Shown piece after piece: positions 15,028 to 19,610 of a DNA stretch of 19,610 nucleotides. The notes below the pieces were generated by a model, which did no database searches, was not told where the DNA came from, and saw only the letters and a program-made list of their open reading frames with translations. A program made the position numbers and the translations under genes. Source of the DNA: Burkholderiales bacterium (GTDB lineage Bacteria > Pseudomonadota > Gammaproteobacteria > Burkholderiales > JACMKV01); assembly GCA_014379915.1 (NCBI GenBank), contig JACMKV010000341.1, forward strand, positions 1 to 19,610, written 5' to 3'. How positions within the stretch are numbered: the stretch's first letter is position 1; each line of letters starts with the position of its first letter.

Positions 15028-17471
15028 TTAAGAAAGCGCGCGCTACAGGCGTGCTAACCAGGCGAAACCCGGCGGTCCCGGAGCCTTTGCGGCGAGCCGC
15101 CAAAAGCGAAAAATTGCGCGGCAAATCGAACGTTCGCGGCAGCGCCGCTGCCGGTGCGGAACCCGAACGCCCACCGGTTTTCGGGGTCGATCCGCCGCGC
15201 CCGGATGAGCAAAATCCGGCTGCATCCTCGGTCCGCGCACGCGATCCGCATCTCGCCCGCGAACGCGAGATTTATGACAACGCACTGCCTAGCCGCGAAT
15301 ACATTCTGCAAATTCTGGCCGAGCAAGGGGTCCCGATACCCGCCGAAAAACTCGCCCTCGTCCTCGAAATAGACGAAAGCGAGATCGAGGTGTTCGGCCG
15401 CCGCCTGGCTGCCATGGAGCGCGATGGCCAGATCATGCGCAACCGAAAAGATGCCATTTGCATCGTCGACAAGCTCGATCTGGTCAAAGGCAGAGTCCAC
15501 GGCCATCGCGATGGTTTCGGGTTTCTGATTCCAGACGACGCCAGCCCGGATCTGTATCTCGGCCCGAAGGAAATGCACAAGGTGCTGGACGGCGACCGCG
15601 CGATGGTGCGCGAAATCGGCATCGATCGCCGCGGACGGCGCGAGGCGGCGATCGTCGAGATTCTGGAACGCGCCAACCAGCGCCTGGTCGGCAGGCTTTA
15701 TGCCGAGCATGGCATTCTGTTTGTAGTCGCCGAAAACAAGCGCATCAGCCAGGATATTCTGGTGCCGCACGGCGAAGCGATGGACGCCAAACCGGGCCAG
15801 GTCGTGATGATCGAGCTCGTGCAGCAGCCGGCCAAACACTCGCAGCCGATTGCGCGTGTCGTCGACGTGCTCGGCAATTATGCGGACCCGGGTATGGAAA
15901 TCGAGATCGCATTGCGCAAGCACGATTTGCCCTACGAGTTTTCGGCCGAGGTGGAAAAACTCAGCAGTCTGTTTGCGCTGTCGGTCGGCGCAAAAGACCG
16001 CGCCGGGCGCGAAGACATTCGCGATCTGCCGCTGGTCACCATAGATGGCGAGACCGCCAAAGACTTCGACGACGCAGTTCATTGCGAGCCGATTGGAACA
16101 GGGGGTAAGGGGGGCAAAGGGGGCAAGGGCTTCCGTCTGCTGGTCGCGATCGCCGACGTCAGCTATTACGTCAGGCCTGGCGACGCGCTCGACCGCGAGG
16201 CCGAGCTGCGCGGCAACTCGGTGTACTTTCCAAGGCGCGTGATTCCGATGCTGCCCGAAGTACTGTCGAATGGGCTCTGTTCATTGAAGCCCGAGGTTGA
16301 TCGCCTGTGTCTGGTGTGCGATATGGAAATCGACTCGCGAGGTGAAATCCGCGAGTACCGGTTCTATCCCGCTGTCATGCACTCGCACGCGCGACTGACT
16401 TATACCGAAGTCGCCGACATGCTGGCCGGTACCGAAAAGGTCTGGAATGAGCAAGCACGCAAGAATGCCGCACTGTTGCCGCATCTTGAAAACCTGCACC
16501 AGTTGTTCAAAATCCTGCTGAAAGCGCGCGCGAAGCGCGGCGCGATCGATTTCGAATCGATCGAAACCCAGATGGCGTTCGACGAGCACGGCAAGATCGA
16601 GCGCATTTTTCCGGTCAAGCGCAACGATGCGCATCGCCTTATCGAAGAATGCATGCTGTCGGCGAACGTGTGCGCATCGGATTTCCTGCAAAAAAAAGAG
16701 CAGCCGACGCTGTATCGCATCCACGAAGGGCCGACCCCGGTCAAGCTTGAAGGTTTGCGCGAGTTCCTCAAGGAATTCGGCTTTCAGCTGACCGGCGGCG
16801 ACTCGCCACATGCCCAGGATTACGCCAATCTACTGAAACAGATCAAGACGCGGCCCGATGCCCAATTGCTGCAAACGGTCATGCTGCGCTCGCTGCAGCA
16901 GGCGGTTTACAGTCCGGACAACGTCGGTCACTTCGGACTTGCCTATGAATCGTATACGCATTTCACGTCGCCGATCCGCCGCTATCCGGATTTGCTCGTG
17001 CATCGCGCGATCAAGGCCGTGCTGGCTAAGAAACCGTACGCGCCTGGCGACTGGCACGCGCTCGGCGCGCATTGCTCGGCGACCGAGCGGCGCGCCGACG
17101 AAGCGACGCGCGACGTCGAAGCCTGGCTCAAGTGCTACTACATGCAGGACAAGGTCGGTGTAGTGTTCGATGGCACGATTGCCGGGGTCACCGGCTTCGG
17201 CATCTTCGTCGCGCTCGACGAAGTTTATGTCGAAGGCCTTCTGCACATCTCCGAGCTCGGCCACGATTATTTTCACTTCGACGCCGCTCGCCATGAGATC
17301 GCCGGCGAGCGCAGCGGTGTGCGCTATCGTCTCGGCGACCGTTTGCGCGTGCGTGTCGCGCGCGTCGATCTGGAATCGACCAAGATTGATTTTGTACTGG
17401 AAAGTGAAGGCGAACGCGAAACAGAAATTCAGCCTCGCGCAACGCACGCGCGCCGCAAGGCGCGCTCGTGA
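15021..17471 (+). CDS. rnr: Ribonuclease R
   Basis: An 816-residue processive 3'-5' exoribonuclease of the RNase II/R family that degrades structured RNA. The start is TTG at 15021, with GGAAAGG at 15008-15014 six bases upstream. In order: a basic N-terminus, a winged helix (SREYILQILAEQGVPIPAEK), cold-shock domains (GRVHGHRDGFGFLIPDD), the RNB domain with DGETAKDFDDAV (metal ligands Asp342, Asp348, Asp350, Asp351), ERRADEATRDVEAW, an S1 domain (GTIAGVTGFGIFVALDEVYV), and a basic tail. A Gly-Gly-Lys triplet expansion at residues 361-370 lengthens the loop after the active site by about eight residues relative to E. coli. An A8 run lies at 16690-16697. The stop codon lies inside a tandem repeat. 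Confidence 0.97.
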   Translation: MSIKKARATGVLTRRNPAVPEPLRRAAKSEKLRGKSNVRGSAAAGAEPERPPVFGVDPPRPDEQNPAASSVRARDPHLAREREIYDNALPSREYILQILAEQGVPIPAEKLALVLEIDESEIEVFGRRLAAMERDGQIMRNRKDAICIVDKLDLVKGRVHGHRDGFGFLIPDDASPDLYLGPKEMHKVLDGDRAMVREIGIDRRGRREAAIVEILERANQRLVGRLYAEHGILFVVAENKRISQDILVPHGEAMDAKPGQVVMIELVQQPAKHSQPIARVVDVLGNYADPGMEIEIALRKHDLPYEFSAEVEKLSSLFALSVGAKDRAGREDIRDLPLVTIDGETAKDFDDAVHCEPIGTGGKGGKGGKGFRLLVAIADVSYYVRPGDALDREAELRGNSVYFPRRVIPMLPEVLSNGLCSLKPEVDRLCLVCDMEIDSRGEIREYRFYPAVMHSHARLTYTEVADMLAGTEKVWNEQARKNAALLPHLENLHQLFKILLKARAKRGAIDFESIETQMAFDEHGKIERIFPVKRNDAHRLIEECMLSANVCASDFLQKKEQPTLYRIHEGPTPVKLEGLREFLKEFGFQLTGGDSPHAQDYANLLKQIKTRPDAQLLQTVMLRSLQQAVYSPDNVGHFGLAYESYTHFTSPIRRYPDLLVHRAIKAVLAKKPYAPGDWHALGAHCSATERRADEATRDVEAWLKCYYMQDKVGVVFDGTIAGVTGFGIFVALDEVYVEGLLHISELGHDYFHFDAARHEIAGERSGVRYRLGDRLRVRVARVDLESTKIDFVLESEGERETEIQPRATHARRKARS
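16101..16129 (+). repeat. 9-bp GGK-coding tandem repeat in rnr (G-quadruplex-prone)
   Basis: Three nine-base units GGGGGTAAG, GGGGGCAAA and GGGGGCAAG encode Gly-Gly-Lys three times in frame. The G-runs have 5, 6, 5 and 3 bases, separated by TAA, CAAA and CAA, which fits the usual G-quadruplex pattern in the coding strand and mRNA. Confidence 0.85.
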
Positions 17472-17526
17472 TTAAACGCCGCAAGGCGCGCTCGTGATGA
17501 ACGCCGCAACACGCGCTCGCGATGAA
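17451..17526. repeat. Three 25-26-bp tandem copies of the rnr 3' end
   Basis: Units at 17451-17476, 17477-17501 and 17502-17526 begin CGCCGCAAGGCGCGCTCGTG or a close variant. Units 1 and 2 share 20 identical leading bases; unit 3 differs at a few. The first unit contains the rnr stop codon (17469-17471), so the last codons and the stop have been duplicated into the rnr-rlmB gap. Confidence 0.85.
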
Positions 17527-17537
17527 CCGTATCGCCC

Positions 17538-18281
17538 ATGACTGATCGCGCAACGCTGTGCGGATTTCACGCGGTCAGCGCGCGGCTGCGGCAAAATCCG
17601 GACAGCGTGCGCGAGATCTATCATGATGAGAAACGCCGCGACGCCCGCATGCGTACGCTGATCAGCGCTGCAGAAGATCACAAGATTCGCCTGATTCCGA
17701 TCGATTCAGCACGGCTCGACGGCATGGCCGGCCACGCGCGTCATCAGGGTGTAGTCGCGCGCATCGATCCGTCCAAAAGCTTCATCGCACTCGAAGACGT
17801 ACTCGATACGCTGACGACGCCGGCCTTGCTGCTGGTGCTCGACGGCGTACAGGATCCGCGCAACCTGGGCGCGTGCCTGCGCGTTGCGGATGCGATGGGC
17901 GTCGACGCGGTGGTTGCGCCGAAAGATCGCGCCGTCGGGGTCAACGCCACCGTCGCCAAAGCCGCGTGCGGCGCGGCCGAATCGGTACCCTTCATTGCCG
18001 TGACCAATCTCGCTCGCAGCCTGCGCGCGATGCGTGAGCGCGGCATCCGGATCATCGGTACCACTGAGGACGCTGCAAACGATCTGGGCGGCGCCAGGCT
18101 GGAGGGCGCGGTCGCGTGGGTGCTTGGCTCGGAAGACGAAGGTCTGCGCCGGCTCACACGCGAGACTTGCGATGAATTGGTGCGCATTCCGATGCTGGGC
18201 ACGGTCGAAAGCCTGAACGTTTCGGTCGCCGCGGGTATCTGTTTGTTCGAGACCGTGCGCCAGCGCGGCGCGATTGTTTGA
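17538..18281 (+). CDS. rlmB: 23S rRNA (guanosine-2'-O)-methyltransferase RlmB
   Basis: A 247-residue SPOUT (SpoU-type) methyltransferase that modifies G2251 of 23S rRNA in the peptidyl-transferase centre. The N-terminal substrate-binding domain begins LCGFHAVSARLRQNPDSVRE. The SPOUT motifs are VQDPRNLGACLRVADAMGVD (motif 1), VLGSEDEGLRRLTRETCDEL (motif 2) and VRIPMLGTVESLNVSVAAGI (motif 3), forming the trefoil-knot SAM site. The length matches E. coli RlmB (243). The start has no clear ribosome site, since the gap is filled by the rnr-end repeats, but the conserved N-terminus fits. It follows rnr by 66 bases, the usual rnr-rlmB pair. Confidence 0.96.
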   Translation: MTDRATLCGFHAVSARLRQNPDSVREIYHDEKRRDARMRTLISAAEDHKIRLIPIDSARLDGMAGHARHQGVVARIDPSKSFIALEDVLDTLTTPALLLVLDGVQDPRNLGACLRVADAMGVDAVVAPKDRAVGVNATVAKAACGAAESVPFIAVTNLARSLRAMRERGIRIIGTTEDAANDLGGARLEGAVAWVLGSEDEGLRRLTRETCDELVRIPMLGTVESLNVSVAAGICLFETVRQRGAIV

Positions 18282-18395
18282 AGCGACGGATCGCTACTCT
18301 GCGAAGAGAATTGTGTTAGCGGCAAAACGATTTCAGCCACTGGGGCCGCCCGCGACCGCTGTCGGGCAGCTCGCACCACTCGTTAACGACTTTTA

Positions 18396-18623
18396 CCCTC
18401 CTTTCCAAGGAGGGTCACTGCGAAGCAGAGGGGAGGTTAGCGGAAGGTAGCCGTTCGGCGCTCCACCCCGCCACTTCGCGCCGCCCCTCCTCGGAGAGGA
18501 GGGGATCAGCAAGGAGCTGCAGCACCGGGACGGCACACGCGAGATCGCGAACGAATAGGCAACGATTTTTCACTTTTCCTCCCCTCCTTCCTCAAGGAGG
18601 GGAGGCACGAAGTGGCGGGGTGG
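18396..18623. repeat. Multi-hairpin intergenic repeat element
   Basis: Three strong hairpins lie in the 473-base gap between rlmB and rpsF. Hairpin 1 is at 18396-18414 (8-bp stem, CCCTCCTT/AAGGAGGG). Hairpin 2 is at 18484-18504 (9-bp stem CCCCTCCTC). Hairpin 3 is at 18578-18605 (12-bp stem CCTCCCCTCCTT). A 16-base perfect inverted pair (18463-18478 with 18608-18623, CCACCCCGCCACTTCG) encloses hairpins 2 and 3. No ORF is supported here. Sequences with this CCACCCCGCCACTTCG/CCCCTCC theme are, to my knowledge, dispersed in betaproteobacterial intergenic regions. The first ~110 bases of the gap (18282-18395) show nothing I can support. Confidence 0.75.
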
Positions 18624-18661
18624 CGCGGGCTGGTGGACTCGCGTCCGCGCATCGGCTTTTA

Positions 18662-18691
18662 TTGAACCAACCTCGCATCGGTCGGTATAAT
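18662..18691 (+). promoter_or_regulatory. Sigma-70 type promoter of rpsF-priB-rpsR
   Basis: A perfect -10 TATAAT lies at 18686-18691 and a -35 TTGAAC at 18662-18667 (four of six), with an 18-base spacer. Transcription would begin near 18698, giving a ~57-base leader before rpsF. It is the strongest promoter-like site on the + strand of the window. Confidence 0.75.
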
Positions 18692-18705
18692 GCCCGGCTT
18701 CCCTT

Positions 18706-18733
18706 GCCTCACCATCCGCGCACGATGGGAGGC
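18706..18733 (+). promoter_or_regulatory. rpsF leader hairpin, possible S6:S18 autoregulatory site
   Basis: GCCTC (18706-18710) pairs with GAGGC (18729-18733) and CCATC (18712-18716) with GATGG (18724-18728), with a single bulged A and a seven-base loop CGCGCAC. It lies wholly in the predicted leader, 10 bases before the AAGGAG ribosome site. Many bacteria control rpsF-rpsR through an S6:S18-binding leader with a CCG element; CCG is present at 18716-18718, but I cannot confirm the consensus. Confidence 0.4.
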
Positions 18734-18754
18734 TCCAACCCACAAGGAGTCCTG

Positions 18755-19192
18755 ATGCGCCATTACGAAATCGTATTCATCGTTCATCCCGACCAGAGCG
18801 AGCAGGTGCCGGCCATGGCCGAGCGCTATCGCACCATGGTCACCAGCCGCGGCGGCACTATCCATCGCATGGAAGACTGGGGCCGCCGGCAAATGACTTA
18901 CCCGATCCAGAAAGTCCACAAAGCGCATTACGTGCTGATGAATATCGAGTGCGATCAGGCTACCCTCGACGAAATCGAAACCGCTTTCAAATTCAATGAT
19001 GCGGTGCTGCGCCATCTGACAGTCAAGATGAAAGCCGCGGTGACGACGGCGTCGGCTATGATGAAAGACGAAAAGTCGAGATCGATGCAGCCCGGCCAGG
19101 AGTCTCAAACGCCGCGGACCGGTGATGACGATGCCGCAAAACCTGCCGCGGCGACGCCGAACGAGACTGCATCCAAACCCGCCGCAATCTGA
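18755..19192 (+). CDS. rpsF: 30S ribosomal protein S6
   Basis: A 145-residue protein of the small subunit platform, where it pairs with S18. The start ATG is fixed by AAGGAG at 18744-18749 (five bases upstream) and by the family N-terminus MRHYEIVFIVHPDQSEQVPA. Further family motifs are GGTIHRMEDWGRRQMTYPIQ, HKAHYVLMNIECD and FKFNDAVLRHLTVKM. After the fold, residues ~105-145 form a hydrophilic Lys/Asp/Ala-rich tail, longer than in E. coli S6 and likely disordered. priB starts seven bases after its stop. Confidence 0.97.
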   Translation: MRHYEIVFIVHPDQSEQVPAMAERYRTMVTSRGGTIHRMEDWGRRQMTYPIQKVHKAHYVLMNIECDQATLDEIETAFKFNDAVLRHLTVKMKAAVTTASAMMKDEKSRSMQPGQESQTPRTGDDDAAKPAAATPNETASKPAAI

Positions 19193-19199
19193 TCGCGCA

Positions 19200-19490
19200 A
19201 TGAACCGGATGAGCATGAGCGGAAAGCTGATCGGCGCTGATGCATTGCGGCACACGCCGGCCGGCGTACCGCTTGTCAACCGCCGGCTGCGTCATGTTTC
19301 GGATCAGATGGAGGCCGGCGTTGCCCGACGCGTCGAGTGCGAAATCGAAGTGATCGCACTGGCCGACCAGGCAATGCGGCTGTCTACGGTTGCCGACGGC
19401 GAATCGGTCCGCCTGAGCGGCTTTCTCGCCAATCGCAGCCGCGCAAGCTCGCACATCGTATTGCATGTCAATGCAATCGATACTGAATAA
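19200..19490 (+). CDS. priB: Primosomal replication protein PriB
   Basis: A 96-residue single-domain OB-fold protein that binds single-stranded DNA and PriA to restart stalled replication forks. The start at 19200 (MNRMSMSGKL) is chosen because it aligns with E. coli MTNRLVLSG; ATGs at 19209 and 19215 are alternatives, and none has a strong ribosome site. SGKLIGADALRHTPAGVPLV and SVRLSGFLANRS with the final SSHIVLHVNAID follow the PriB pattern. Placement between rpsF and rpsR is diagnostic in beta- and gammaproteobacteria. Its last codons and stop lie within a tandem triplication. Confidence 0.9.
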   Translation: MNRMSMSGKLIGADALRHTPAGVPLVNRRLRHVSDQMEAGVARRVECEIEVIALADQAMRLSTVADGESVRLSGFLANRSRASSHIVLHVNAIDTE

Positions 19491-19558
19491 GGTATTGCAT
19501 GTCAATGCAATCGATACTGAATAAGGTATTGCATGTCAATGCAATCGACACTGAATAA
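19458..19558. repeat. Three 34-bp tandem copies of the priB 3' end
   Basis: Units at 19458-19491, 19492-19525 and 19526-19558 start GTATTGCATGTCAATGCAAT and are identical except for one T-to-C change and a last-base difference in unit 3. The first unit covers the priB C-terminal codons and its TAA stop (19488-19490). Every unit contains TTGCAT-GTCA-ATGCAA, a six-pair hairpin, so three small hairpins lie in series before rpsR. Confidence 0.92.
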
Positions 19559-19581
19559 TCACAATTCGAGGACTTAATCCT

Positions 19582-19610
19582 ATGCCACGCATGGTTGCCA
19601 AACGAAAAGA
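19582..19610 (+). CDS. rpsR: 30S ribosomal protein S18, 5' fragment
   Basis: The first nine codons (MPRMVAKRK) of a gene cut by the window edge. The call rests mainly on the conserved order rpsF-priB-rpsR and the basic N-terminus typical of S18. GAGGA at 19568-19572 is a ribosome site nine bases upstream. A second ATG at 19591 is a possible start. Confidence 0.6.

Noticed and set aside
15054..16082. Long (342-codon) minus-strand open frame opposite rnr
   Set aside because: It is entirely antisense to conserved RNase R domains and shows no protein motif.
16690..16697. A8 run in rnr as a slippage or disruption site
   Set aside because: The frame is intact on both sides and the encoded Gln-Lys-Lys fits the RNase R alignment; nothing shows slippage is used.
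1..19610. A novel defence, mobile or biosynthetic gene system
   Set aside because: Every substantial protein gene belongs to a known housekeeping family in conserved order; the unusual content is limited to repeats, promoter overlap and gene ends.

Overview
The window is a housekeeping chromosomal segment from a moderately GC-rich betaproteobacterium, probably of the Nitrosomonadales/Rhodocyclales/Burkholderiales type. This rests on gene order and protein signatures, not on a search. The order rlmN-pilW-rodZ-ispG-hisS-yfgM-bamB-der-hfq-hflX-hflK-hflC-DUF2065-hisZ-purA-rnr-rlmB-rpsF-priB-rpsR is a familiar betaproteobacterial arrangement. All protein genes lie on the + strand. The only minus-strand gene is a tRNA-Leu(CAG) between purA and rnr.

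Region by region: 1-3492 holds the 3' part of rlmN, then pilW, a rodZ-like gene and ispG. Positions 3493-3707 hold a paired inverted-repeat element and a candidate hisS promoter. From 3708 to 8232 run hisS, yfgM, bamB and der, with overlapping starts through bamB and then an inverted repeat built of heptamers ending just before the der start. From 8377 to 11904 run hfq, hflX, hflK and hflC, the conserved RNA-chaperone/GTPase/FtsH-regulator cluster; a 52-bp palindrome flanked by CTAA duplications sits between hflX and hflK. From 12060 to 14770 come a small DUF2065 membrane protein, hisZ and purA. Then follow the tRNA, rnr and rlmB, a ~470-base intergenic region with strong hairpins, a clear sigma-70 type promoter, and rpsF-priB-rpsR (the last cut by the window edge).

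Functionally the genes cover translation (HisS, Der, RlmN, RlmB, S6, S18, tRNA-Leu, HflX), RNA turnover (Hfq, RNase R), envelope assembly and quality control (BamB, YfgM, HflK/HflC, PilW, RodZ), and core metabolism (IspG, HisZ, PurA). I see no phage, defence, CRISPR or secondary-metabolite system, and no large transferred block.

The unusual content is small-scale: a miniature transposon-like palindrome with a matching target duplication; two separate tandem duplications that each span a gene's stop codon (rnr and priB); an hflX whose conserved N-terminus has no ATG/GTG/TTG start; a rodZ product that ends right after its membrane segment; a tRNA promoter whose -35 box overlaps the rnr start codon on the other strand; a Gly-Gly-Lys repeat (G-quadruplex-prone DNA) next to the RNase R active site; and several hairpin-rich intergenic repeats.
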